Assembly (NCBI GenBank): GCA_964402505.1
Contig: CAYOCP010000016.1
Location: 34,517 to 98,516, forward strand
DNA from: SLRI01 sp964402505
GTDB taxonomy: Bacteria > Pseudomonadota > Alphaproteobacteria > Geminicoccales > Geminicoccaceae
Length of the DNA: 64,000 nucleotides
Direction: 5' to 3'
A program made the translations under genes and the position numbers. Shown in pieces: positions 9,400-18,902 of the stretch (positions are counted from its first letter, which is position 1; the number at the start of each line of letters is the position of its first letter). Under the pieces are notes generated by a model. The model was not told the origin of the DNA, searched no databases, and worked only from the letters and a program-made list of their open reading frames with translations.

Positions 9400-10749
9400 C
9401 TACAGCATCAGGCTGATCGGGTCCTCGACGAGCCTCTTGAAGGCCTGCAGCCATTCGGCGCCGAGGGCGCCGTCGACGACCCGATGATCGACCGAGAGCG
9501 TGGTGCTCATGACGGTGGCGATGGCGAGCGCGCCGTTCTTGACCACCGGGCGCTGCTCGCCGGCGCCGACGGCGAGGATGCAGGCCTGGGGTGGGTTGAT
9601 GACGGCGGCGAAGTCCTTGATGCCGAACATGCCGAGATTGGAGAGCGAGAAGCCGCCGCCCTGGAACTCCTCCGGCTTGAGCTTGCCTTCCTTGGCGCGG
9701 CCGGCGAGGTCCTTCATCTCGGCGGAGATCGTCGCCAGGCCCTTCTGGTCCGCCTTTCTGATGATCGGCGTGATCAGGCCGCCCTCGATGGCGACCGCCA
9801 CCGAGACGTCGATGTCGGTGAGCTGATAGATCTTGTCGCCGCCCCAGATCGCATTGACCGCCGGCTTCTGCCGGATGGCGATGGCGGTCGCCTTGATGAT
9901 CAGGTCGTTGACCGAGAGCTTGTAGTCGGCCCCCGGCCGCTCGTTCAGCTCCTTCCTGAGCTTGAGCAGGGCGTCGAGCTCGATGTCGACCGTCAGGTAG
10001 AAATGCGGGATCTGCTGCTTCGCCTCGGTCAGCCGGCGGGCGATCACCTTGCGCATGTTGGAGAGGCTGATCTCCTTGTGCGGCGCGTCCGGCGCACCGG
10101 CCACCGGTGCCGGTGCCGGGGCGGCGGCTTGCGCCGGCTTGGCCGCGGCGGGCGCCGCCTTCCCCACACCCTTCTCGAGTGCCGCCTCGATGTCGACCTT
10201 GATGATTCGGCCGCGCGGTCCGCTGCCGGAGAGCGCCGCCAGATCGAGACCGGCCTTCTCGGCCATCCGCCGGGCGAGCGGGCTCGCGAAGATGCGGCCG
10301 TTGCCGCCGCCCTTCGAGGGGGCCGGCGCCGGCTTCGCCTCCGCCGCGCCGGACGGCGCTTCCTGCCCTTCGGTCCGCGGCGCCCGGGCCCGCTCCTGGT
10401 CGACCGGCGGCGCCCCTCCCGGTGCCGCCTTGGCCTCGCCATTGCCGCCATCGGGGCCGCCATCGGGGCCGCCATCGAGGGCACCCTCGAGCGCCGCCTC
10501 GTCCTCGCCCTCCTCGAGCAGGAGGCCGATCACGTCGTTGACGGCGACGCCCTCGGTGCCGGCCGGCACGACGATCCTGCCGAGCCGACCCTCGTCGACG
10601 GCCTCGACCTCCATGGTCGCCTTGTCGGTCTCGATCTCGGCGATGACATCGCCTGGGGCGACGCTGTCGCCCTCCTTCTTGAGCCAGGTGGCGAGGTTGC
10701 CCTCGGTCATGGTCGGCGAGAGCGCCGGCATCAGGATCTTGATTGGCAT
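9400..10749 (-). CDS. pdhC: Pyruvate dehydrogenase E2, dihydrolipoamide acetyltransferase
   Basis: A 449-aa core subunit of the pyruvate dehydrogenase complex. Domains are a lipoyl domain (about 1-80, lipoylated Lys in ETDKATMEVEA), a Pro/Ala/Gly-rich linker, a peripheral-subunit-binding domain (ASPLARRMAEKAGLDLAAL), a second Ala/Pro linker, and the acyltransferase domain with the active-site DHRVVDGA near the C-terminus. It is 21 bases after pdhB and shares almost the same lipoyl-domain sequence with it. A short inverted repeat just past its stop (around 9387-9401) may help termination. Confidence 0.97.
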   Translation of the reverse strand: MPIKILMPALSPTMTEGNLATWLKKEGDSVAPGDVIAEIETDKATMEVEAVDEGRLGRIVVPAGTEGVAVNDVIGLLLEEGEDEAALEGALDGGPDGGPDGGNGEAKAAPGGAPPVDQERARAPRTEGQEAPSGAAEAKPAPAPSKGGGNGRIFASPLARRMAEKAGLDLAALSGSGPRGRIIKVDIEAALEKGVGKAAPAAAKPAQAAAPAPAPVAGAPDAPHKEISLSNMRKVIARRLTEAKQQIPHFYLTVDIELDALLKLRKELNERPGADYKLSVNDLIIKATAIAIRQKPAVNAIWGGDKIYQLTDIDVSVAVAIEGGLITPIIRKADQKGLATISAEMKDLAGRAKEGKLKPEEFQGGGFSLSNLGMFGIKDFAAVINPPQACILAVGAGEQRPVVKNGALAIATVMSTTLSVDHRVVDGALGAEWLQAFKRLVEDPISLML

Positions 10750-10770
10750 ATCGGACCTCCCGGCGAACCC

Positions 10771-12180
10771 CTAGCTCTTGTAGCAGACGGCCCTGGCCGC
10801 CTCGATCACGTCCTCGGTCTGCGGCAGCACCATGCGCTCCAGATTGGCGGCATAGGGCATGGGCACGTCCTTGCCGGTGACCCGGACGACCGGCGCATCC
10901 AGATAATCGAACGCGTCCTCCATCATCACCGCGGCGAGCTCGGCGCCGATGCCGCTCTGCGGCCAGCCCTCCTCGAGGCTGACCAGCCGGTTGGTCTTCT
11001 TGACCGAGTTGACCACGGTGGCCTTGTCGAGCGGGCGGATGGTGCGGAGATCGATGACCTCGGCCGAGATGCCCTCCTCGGCCAGGGCCTCGGCGGCCTC
11101 GAGGGCTCGGGTCATCATCAGCGAGAACGAGACGATGGTGACGTCCTTGCCCGGGCGCACGATCTTCGCCTTGCCGATCGGCAGGACGAAGTCGTCGAGC
11201 TTCGGCACCTCGAAGGTCTGGCCGTAGAGCACCTCGTTCTCGAGGAAGACCACGGGATTGGGATCGCGGATCGCGGCCTTGAGGAGCCCCTTGGCGTCGG
11301 CGGCGCTGTAAGGCGCGATCACCTTGAGCCCCGGGCAGTGGCTGTACCAGGAGCTGTATTCCTGGCTGTGCTGGGCGGCGACCCGGGCGGCAGCACCGTT
11401 GGGCCCGCGGAACACGATGGGGCTGCCCATCTCGCCGCCGGCCATATAGAGCGTCTTGGCGGCCGAGTTGATGATGTGGTCGATCGCCTGCATGGCGAAG
11501 TTCCAGGTCATGAACTCGACGATCGGCCGAAGGCCGGCCATGGCGGCGCCGACGCCGAGCCCGGCGAACCCGTACTCGGTGATGGGCGTGTCGATCACCC
11601 GCTTCGCGCCGAACTCCTCGAGCAGTCCCTGGCTGATCTTGTAGGCGCCCTGGTACTCGGCCACCTCCTCGCCCATCAGGAAGACGTCGCCATTGCGCCG
11701 CATCTCCTCGGCCATGGCATCGCGCAAGGCCTCCCTGACGGTCATCTTGACCATCTCGGTGCCTTCGGGAACCTCCGGCTCCTCCGGCTGCACGACCTCG
11801 GTCGGCAGGGTGGTCCGCTCGGGCTCATGCCGCTTCGCCTGCGGCTCCGCCTTCGCCTTCTCCGCCGGCGCTTCCGCGGCGGCCCCGGCACCATCGCCGC
11901 CGCCGGCGGCATAGCCGTCGAGCGCCGATTCGTCCTCGCCGTCGCCGAGCAGGAGCGCGATGGGCGTGTTGACGGCAACGCCCTCGCTGCCCTCGCCGAT
12001 CAGGATCTTTCCGAGCGTGCCCTCGTCGACCGCCTCGACCTCCATGGTGGCCTTGTCGGTCTCGATCTCGGCGATGACATCGCCGGGTGCGACGCTGTCA
12101 CCCTCCTTCTTCAGCCAGCGCGCCAGATTGCCTTCGGTCATGGTCGGCGAGAGCGCCGGCATCAGGATTTCCGTGGGCAT
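10771..12180 (-). CDS. pdhB: Pyruvate dehydrogenase E1 beta subunit with N-terminal lipoyl domain
   Basis: A 469-aa thiamine-diphosphate enzyme subunit. Residues 1-80 are a lipoyl domain (ETDKATMEVEA) nearly identical to that of PdhC, followed by an acidic Ala/Glu/Pro linker to about 140. The E1-beta transketolase-like part starts at VKMTVREALRDAMAEEM. E1-beta subunits with a lipoyl extension are known in alphaproteobacteria. Together with PdhA it decarboxylates pyruvate and acetylates E2. The start at 12180 is an ATG after a weak purine stretch, 65 bases after pdhA. Confidence 0.97.
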   Translation of the reverse strand: MPTEILMPALSPTMTEGNLARWLKKEGDSVAPGDVIAEIETDKATMEVEAVDEGTLGKILIGEGSEGVAVNTPIALLLGDGEDESALDGYAAGGGDGAGAAAEAPAEKAKAEPQAKRHEPERTTLPTEVVQPEEPEVPEGTEMVKMTVREALRDAMAEEMRRNGDVFLMGEEVAEYQGAYKISQGLLEEFGAKRVIDTPITEYGFAGLGVGAAMAGLRPIVEFMTWNFAMQAIDHIINSAAKTLYMAGGEMGSPIVFRGPNGAAARVAAQHSQEYSSWYSHCPGLKVIAPYSAADAKGLLKAAIRDPNPVVFLENEVLYGQTFEVPKLDDFVLPIGKAKIVRPGKDVTIVSFSLMMTRALEAAEALAEEGISAEVIDLRTIRPLDKATVVNSVKKTNRLVSLEEGWPQSGIGAELAAVMMEDAFDYLDAPVVRVTGKDVPMPYAANLERMVLPQTEDVIEAARAVCYKS

Positions 12181-12245
12181 CGTTTCAGCTTTCCCGGATC
12201 AGTCGAAGAATGGCCCCCATGGCGCAAGCCGATAGAGGAGCCGGA

Positions 12246-13280
12246 TCATACGGTGGCGACCTCGGCCTCGAGCAGAACGTCCGTCCAGAGCTCGGCGGGA
12301 TCGGGCTCGGGGCTGTCCTGGGCGAAGCGGGCCGCCTCGTTGATGCTGTCGCGGACCTCCTTGTCCATGGCCTTCAGCTCGTCCTCGCTCGCGAGCTTCT
12401 CCTCGATGATCCGCTTGCGCAGCGTCTCGATCGGGTCGTGATGCTCGCGGTACTCCTGGACCTCCTCCTTCGTCCGGTACTTCGCCGGGTCGGACATCGA
12501 GTGGCCGCGATAGCGGTAGGTCATGGCCTCGAGGATGTAGGGGCCCTTGCCGCCGCGGATGCCGGCGACCACCTCCTGCGCCTTCTCGTGCACCGCCACG
12601 ACATCCATGCCGTCGACCTGCTCGCCCGGTATGCCGTAGGCGGAGCCGCGCTCGCAGAGCTTCTGCCCGGCCGAGGAGCGTGCCTGGGAGGTGCCCATGC
12701 CGTAGCGGTTGTTCTCGATCACGTAGAGCACCGGCAGCCCCCAGAGTGCCGCCATGTTGAAGCTCTCGTAGACCTGACCCTGGTTGGTGGCGCCGTCGCC
12801 GAGATAGGTGACGCAGAGCCCGCCATCCTCGCGATACCTGTGGGCGAAGGCAATGCCGGTGCCGAGCGGCACCTGGCCGCCGACGATGCCGTGCCCGCCA
12901 TAGAACTTCTTGTCCTTGGCGAACATGTGCATCGAGCCACCCTTGCCCTTCGAGTAGCCGGTGGCACGGCCCGTGAGCTCGGCCATGACCCTGCGTGGCT
13001 CCATGCCGCAAACCAGCATGTGCCCGTGGTCGCGATAGCCGGTGATGACGGAATCCTCGTCGGAGAGCGCGTGCTGGATGCCGACCGCCACCGCCTCCTG
13101 GCCGATATAGAGATGGCAGAAGCCGCCGATCAGCCCCATGCCGTAAAGCTGGCCGGCCTTCTCCTCGAAACGGCGGATCAACAGCATCTCGCGATAGAAT
13201 CCGAGCCACTGCTCGCCGGCGGCGGCCTTCTTGCTGCTCCGGCGGGCCGCCGGCTTCGTGCTGCTACTGGTCGCGTTCAT
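12246..13280 (-). CDS. pdhA: Pyruvate dehydrogenase E1 alpha subunit
   Basis: A 344-aa thiamine-diphosphate-binding subunit. The ThDP motif runs from GDGATNQGQVYESFNMA to ENNRYGMGTS, and the phosphorylation-loop region YRYRGHSMSDPAKYR matches E1-alpha enzymes. The N-terminal 25 residues are Ser/Lys/Arg-rich and probably disordered. It is the first gene of pdhABC. A candidate promoter lies 50-80 bases upstream, in the gap after ftsB. Confidence 0.97.
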   Translation of the reverse strand: MNATSSSTKPAARRSSKKAAAGEQWLGFYREMLLIRRFEEKAGQLYGMGLIGGFCHLYIGQEAVAVGIQHALSDEDSVITGYRDHGHMLVCGMEPRRVMAELTGRATGYSKGKGGSMHMFAKDKKFYGGHGIVGGQVPLGTGIAFAHRYREDGGLCVTYLGDGATNQGQVYESFNMAALWGLPVLYVIENNRYGMGTSQARSSAGQKLCERGSAYGIPGEQVDGMDVVAVHEKAQEVVAGIRGGKGPYILEAMTYRYRGHSMSDPAKYRTKEEVQEYREHHDPIETLRKRIIEEKLASEDELKAMDKEVRDSINEAARFAQDSPEPDPAELWTDVLLEAEVATV

Positions 13281-13328
13281 GAATGGACGGCCCTCCCGGT
13301 TGCGTTGCTGCTGCAGCCTCTGGGGTCA

Positions 13329-13357
13329 ACTATAGCGAAGCGGCGCAGTTCCGCCAG
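13329..13357 (-). promoter_or_regulatory. Candidate pdhA promoter
   Basis: On the minus strand CTGGCG (13357-13352) and TATAGT (13334-13329) are separated by 17 bases, about 50 bases before the pdhA start. The -10 is good and the -35 weak. The gap 13281-13406 is the only spacer upstream of pdhABC. Confidence 0.3.
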
Positions 13358-13406
13358 CCAATTGCCGCGCACGCAAGCCATGCAGGAATGATTTCTCGCC
13401 TCGACC

Positions 13407-13745
13407 TTACCGCGTTGTCGGCTGGTCGAAGATCACGACCTCGTTCTTGTGGACGAAGCCGAGGCCGAGCAGCGTCTCCTCGAGCAGATCCGGCGCCAGA
13501 TGGTCGGGGCCGAGCGCGTTCACGCGCTGCTCGAGCCACTGCCGCTCGTCGCGGATCCGCGCGAGCTCGAGGCGCTTGGTCTCCAGCTCGTGCTGGCGAT
13601 CGATCCAGGCAAAGAGGCCGCGGCTGCCGTGGATCGAATGGTAGGCGAAATAGGCGAGCACGACGACGAGGGCGGCCCCCAACCAGTGCCGTGCCGCCTG
13701 CTTGCGCAGGACGTAGGTCCGATAGGCGAGGCGATCGACCGTCAA
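13407..13745 (-). CDS. ftsB: FtsB/DivIC-like septum formation initiator
   Basis: A small bitopic membrane protein of the divisome (FtsB-FtsL-FtsQ subcomplex). It has a short cytoplasmic Arg-rich segment (AYRTYVLRKQAARH), one membrane helix (WLGAALVVVLAYFAYHSI), then a coiled coil (DRQHELETKRLELARIRDER) and a C-terminal segment with LLEETLLGLGFVHKNEVV. I start at the TTG at 13745 (112 aa), after the eno stop; a GTG at 13796 would give 129 aa overlapping eno by 35 bases and has a purine-rich site in front of it. Order eno-ftsB-pdhA is standard in the group. Confidence 0.85.
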   Translation of the reverse strand: MTVDRLAYRTYVLRKQAARHWLGAALVVVLAYFAYHSIHGSRGLFAWIDRQHELETKRLELARIRDERQWLEQRVNALGPDHLAPDLLEETLLGLGFVHKNEVVIFDQPTTR

Positions 13746-13761
13746 GCTGCCGCCCCCCGCC

Positions 13762-15039
13762 TCAAAAGGCCCGCTTGCCCGCGAAGATCGCGGCACCGCC
13801 GAGCTCCTCCTCGATGCGCAGGAGCTGGTTGTACTTGGCGAGCCGGTCGGAGCGCGAGAGCGAGCCCGTCTTGATCTGGCCGCAATTGGTGGCGACCGCC
13901 AGATCGGCGATCGTCGCGTCCTCGGTCTCGCCCGACCGGTGGGACATGACCGCCCGGTAGCGGTTGGCCACGGCGAGGCACACGCAATCCAGGGTCTCGG
14001 TCAAGGAGCCGATCTGGTTGACCTTGACGAGGATGGCGTTGGCGACGCCTTTCTCGATGCCCTCGGCGAGGATCGCCGGGTTGGTCACGAAGACGTCGTC
14101 GCCCACGAGCTGCAGCCGCGATCCCAGGCGCTCTGTGAGATGGCGCCAGCCTTCCCAGTCGCCCTCGGCGAGCCCGTCCTCGACCGAGCGGATGGGAAAG
14201 CGCGCGCAGAGCCCCTCGATGAAGTCGACCATCCCCGCCGCATCGACCTTCCGTCCCTCGCCGGCCATGTCGTACTGGCCGCCGGCGAAGAACTCGCTAG
14301 CCGCGCAGTCGAGAGCGAAGACGACGTCGTCGCCGGTCCGGTAGCCCGCCGCCTGCACCGCCTGCTCGAGAAAGCCGAGGGCCGCCTCGGCGCTGGCGAG
14401 ATTGGGGGCGAAGCCCCCTTCGTCGCCGACATTGGTGTTGTGGCCGGCGTCCTTGAGCGCCTTCTTCAGGCTGTGGAAGACCTCGACCCCCATCCGGAGC
14501 GCCTCGCCGAAGCTCGCGGCACCGACCGGCATGATCATGAATTCCTGGATGTCGATCGGGTTGTCGGCATGGGCACCGCCATTGATGACGTTCATCATCG
14601 GCACCGGCAGCACGCGCGCGCCGACCCCGCCCATGTAGCGGTAGAGCGGCAGGCCCGAGGCGTCGGCGGCCGCCTTGGCGACGGCGAGGCTGACACCCAG
14701 AATGGCGTTGGCGCCGAGCCGACCCTTGTTGTCCGTGCCGTCGAGCTCGAGCATCGCTCGGTCGATGGCGATCTGGTCCGCGCCGTCCATGCCGAGGATC
14801 GCGTCGGTGATCTCGCCGTTCACGGCATCGACGGCGCGCAGCACCTCCTTGCCGAAATAGCGGCTCTTGTCGCCGTCGCGCAGCTCGAGCGCCTCCCTGG
14901 AGCCGGTCGAGGCGCCCGACGGCACGGCGGCCCGGCCGAAGGCGCCGCATTCGAGACCGACATCGACCTCGACCGTCGGGTTGCCGCGGCTGTCCATGAT
15001 CTGCCGGCCGCGAATGCTGACGATCCCGGTATCCTGCAT
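13762..15039 (-). CDS. eno: Enolase
   Basis: A 425-aa glycolytic enzyme interconverting 2-phosphoglycerate and phosphoenolpyruvate. It shows GRQIMDSRGNPTVEVDV at the N-terminus, the Mg ligands in FALDCAASEFF and SVEDGLAEGDWEGW, the catalytic Lys region NAILVKVNQIGSLTET, and the signature VMSHRSGETEDATIADLAV. The start is the ATG at 15039, preceded by GAGGGGA; a GTG at 15051 overlaps kdsA and is less likely. It lies 8 bases after kdsA. Confidence 0.97.
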   Translation of the reverse strand: MQDTGIVSIRGRQIMDSRGNPTVEVDVGLECGAFGRAAVPSGASTGSREALELRDGDKSRYFGKEVLRAVDAVNGEITDAILGMDGADQIAIDRAMLELDGTDNKGRLGANAILGVSLAVAKAAADASGLPLYRYMGGVGARVLPVPMMNVINGGAHADNPIDIQEFMIMPVGAASFGEALRMGVEVFHSLKKALKDAGHNTNVGDEGGFAPNLASAEAALGFLEQAVQAAGYRTGDDVVFALDCAASEFFAGGQYDMAGEGRKVDAAGMVDFIEGLCARFPIRSVEDGLAEGDWEGWRHLTERLGSRLQLVGDDVFVTNPAILAEGIEKGVANAILVKVNQIGSLTETLDCVCLAVANRYRAVMSHRSGETEDATIADLAVATNCGQIKTGSLSRSDRLAKYNQLLRIEEELGGAAIFAGKRAF

Positions 15040-15047
15040 GATTCCCC

Positions 15048-15899
15048 TCACTCCAAGATCAGGGTGGGACGCGACTTGGCGAGGCCGTCGAAGGCCATGA
15101 GGTCTTCGAGCAATGAGGCGAGCTTGTCGAGCGGCACCATGTTGGGGCCGTCGCTGAGCGCCTCATCCGGGCGGTCGTGCGTCTCGATGAACACAGCGGC
15201 GACGCCGACCGCCACCGCCGCCCGCGCCAGGACCGGCACGAACCGCCGCTCGCCGCCGCTGCTGCCGCCCCTGCCCCCCGGCTGCTGCACCGAATGCGTC
15301 GCATCGAACACGACCGGCCAGCCGGTGGCGGCGAGCTCCGGCAGGGCGCGCATGTCCGAGACGAGGGTGTTGTAGCCGAAGGAGACTCCGCGTTCGGTGA
15401 CGAGGATGCGCCTGGCCCCGAACTGCTCGAGCTTGGCCGTGACGTTCCTCATGTCCCAGGGGGCCAGGAACTGGCCCTTCTTGACGTTGACCGCGGCACC
15501 GGTCCGGGCGGCCGCCGCCAGAATGTCGGTCTGTCGGCAGAGGAAGGCCGGAACCTGCAGGATGTCGACCACCTCGGCGACCGGGGCGCACTGGCCGGCA
15601 TCGTGGATGTCGGTGAGCACGGGGCAGCCGAAGCGCGCCTTGACCTCGCCCAGGATGGCCACGCCCTCGGCGAGGCCGACCCCGCGCGCACCCGAGGCGC
15701 TCGTCCGGTTGGCCTTGTCGAACGAGCTTTTGAAGACGAAGGGCAGGCCGAGCCGGCCCGTGATCTCGACCAGGTGCTCGGCCATCATCAGCGCGTGGTC
15801 GCGGCTCTCGATGGCGCAGGGACCGGCGATCAGGGTGAGCGGGCGCTCCTGCCCGATGACGAGGTCTCCGACTCTGACGTCCTGCATGGCATGGCCCAT
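15048..15899 (-). CDS. kdsA: 3-deoxy-D-manno-octulosonate 8-phosphate synthase
   Basis: A 283-aa class I DAHP-synthase-fold enzyme condensing phosphoenolpyruvate with arabinose 5-phosphate to make Kdo8P for lipopolysaccharide. Hallmarks are LIAGPCAIESRDHAL, VFKSSFDKANRTS, VLTDIHDAGQCAPVAEVVD and FDATHSVQQPGG. Its presence says the organism makes Kdo-type LPS. It starts 4 bases after pyrG; an internal ATG at 15887 is an alternative start. Confidence 0.96.
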   Translation of the reverse strand: MGHAMQDVRVGDLVIGQERPLTLIAGPCAIESRDHALMMAEHLVEITGRLGLPFVFKSSFDKANRTSASGARGVGLAEGVAILGEVKARFGCPVLTDIHDAGQCAPVAEVVDILQVPAFLCRQTDILAAAARTGAAVNVKKGQFLAPWDMRNVTAKLEQFGARRILVTERGVSFGYNTLVSDMRALPELAATGWPVVFDATHSVQQPGGRGGSSGGERRFVPVLARAAVAVGVAAVFIETHDRPDEALSDGPNMVPLDKLASLLEDLMAFDGLAKSRPTLILE

Positions 15900-15903
15900 C
15901 GGT

Positions 15904-17532
<1,629 letters not shown>

Positions 17533-17611
17533 CAGGCGGAACTATCCATGCTGCGCATCACCAGGGCAAGCCCAAAGGTCGGGCCGTCTTCTCCATCCGG
17601 CCCCTCGCAAC

Positions 17612-17626
17612 AGCCCGACCCGGGCT
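17612..17626. terminator. Small hairpin after secG
   Basis: AGCCCG and CGGGCT pair perfectly around a 3-base loop, 5 bases beyond the secG stop on the minus strand. No T-run follows, so it could slow or process the transcript rather than terminate it. Confidence 0.3.
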
Positions 17627-17630
17627 GATC

Positions 17631-17969
17631 TCAGTCGGCGACCGGCGCGGCCGGGGCGGCCGGTGCCGCGGGTGCCGCGGGCTCGGCCGGGGCCGCCGGG
17701 GCCGTCGTGCGCTGGGTGTCGAGGATCGAGACCGGACCGCTGCCGCTGCTGGCGACATAGGCGAGGAGCAGGCTCATCAGCATGAAGCCCGCGGCCAGGA
17801 TCGCCGTCGTGCGGGTCAGAAGGTTGGCGGTGCCGCGCCCGCTCATGACGCCGCCCATGGCGGTCCCGCCGAGCCCGCCGAGCGCTCCTCCCTCGCTGCG
17901 CTGGATCAGGATGACACCGACCAGCGCGATCGCGATCAGCAGGTGGATGACGAGAAGGATGGTGGTCAT
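17631..17969 (-). CDS. secG: SecG preprotein translocase subunit
   Basis: A 112-aa two-helix membrane protein of the SecYEG channel. Helix 1 is ILLVIHLLIAIALVGVILIQ, followed by the family loop RSEGGALGGLGG and TANLLTRTTAILAAGFMLMS with helix 2. The C-terminus is a low-complexity Pro/Ala tail (repeats of APAAPA), common in alphaproteobacterial SecG. It lies between tpiA and pyrG. Confidence 0.94.
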   Translation of the reverse strand: MTTILLVIHLLIAIALVGVILIQRSEGGALGGLGGTAMGGVMSGRGTANLLTRTTAILAAGFMLMSLLLAYVASSGSGPVSILDTQRTTAPAAPAEPAAPAAPAAPAAPVAD

Positions 17970-18005
17970 GTCGAGAGACTTTCGAAGAGGCTTCGCAACG
18001 CGGAA

Positions 18006-18758
18006 TCAGGTCCCGCCTCCGGCGACGTAGATGCTCCAGAAGGAATCGGCATCGAGGCTGGCGCCGCCGACGAGCGCGCCGTCGACCGCCTCGAGAGCCA
18101 TGATGTCGGCCGCGTTCTCGGGCTTGACGGAGCCGCCGTAGAGCAGGGCCACATCGTCGCCGCCGGCGATCCGCTCCCTCAGGAGCCGGCGGAGCTCGGC
18201 GTGGGTGTCGCCGATCTCGGCGAGGCTCGGCGTCCGGCCCGTGCCGATCGCCCAGACGGGCTCGTAGGCCAGAACCAGGGTCTCCGGCGTCGCCCCGTCC
18301 GGCAGGCTCTCCTTGATCTGGCGTGCCAGCACCTCGCTCCGCTCGCCGGCCGTGTACTGCGCCTCGGTCTCGCCGATGCAGAGGATGACGGCGAGTCCGG
18401 CGGCCAGCGCCGCCTCGCCCTTGGCGCGAACCTCCGCGTCGGTCTCGCCGAGCCCGTGCCGCCGCTCGGAATGGCCGAGGATCACCGCCCGGGCACCCGC
18501 GTCCTTCAGCATGGCGGCGCTGATCGAGCCGGTGAAGGCGCCGCTCTCGGCGGCGTGGCAATCCTGGCCGCCGACGAGGATTCGGCTCTTGCCGACCCGC
18601 TGCGCCACGGCCGCGAGCAGCGTCGCCGGCGGGAAGATGCCGAGCGTGCCGGTGGCGTGCGCGGCCCGCGCCTCGAGTCGGCCGGCCAGCGCCAGGCCGT
18701 CGGCACGGAGCCCGTTCATCTTCCAATTGCCGAGCACCACCGGACGTGCCAGAGGCAT
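18006..18758 (-). CDS. tpiA: Triosephosphate isomerase
   Basis: A 250-aa TIM-barrel enzyme interconverting dihydroxyacetone phosphate and glyceraldehyde 3-phosphate. It has the N-terminal catalytic Lys in LGNWKMNGL, the catalytic His in VILGHSERR, the catalytic Glu in LAYEPVWAIGTG, and the phosphate-binding LLYGGSVKPENA. It is the first gene of the minus-strand run down to ftsB and is divergent from the PpiD-like gene. Confidence 0.97.
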   Translation of the reverse strand: MPLARPVVLGNWKMNGLRADGLALAGRLEARAAHATGTLGIFPPATLLAAVAQRVGKSRILVGGQDCHAAESGAFTGSISAAMLKDAGARAVILGHSERRHGLGETDAEVRAKGEAALAAGLAVILCIGETEAQYTAGERSEVLARQIKESLPDGATPETLVLAYEPVWAIGTGRTPSLAEIGDTHAELRRLLRERIAGGDDVALLYGGSVKPENAADIMALEAVDGALVGGASLDADSFWSIYVAGGGT

Positions 18759-18842
18759 CCCAGGACCTCACCGAGTTGCGGGAACGCGCGCCTCCTAGCA
18801 CAGCGGCCGGTCCCTGTCCAAGCGCCCCGGGCACCTTCGGGA

Positions 18843-18871
18843 TTGCCCCGAGGGCCGGCAGCCCATACTGT
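18843..18871 (+). promoter_or_regulatory. Candidate promoter of the PpiD-like gene
   Basis: TTGCCC (18843-18848) and TACTGT (18866-18871) are spaced by 17 bases and end about 30 bases before the ATG at 18903. The sequence lies in the gap between the divergent tpiA and ppiD-like genes. Confidence 0.35.
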
Positions 18872-18902
18872 CGGATCGCGTTCTCGAAGGGTTCCGTCCG
18901 TC

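Noticed and set aside
9373..12441. 1022-aa open frame on the plus strand
   Set aside because: Antisense of pdhC and pdhB; composed of HLGDL/RRLR-like low-complexity typical of GC-rich shadow frames, no homology.
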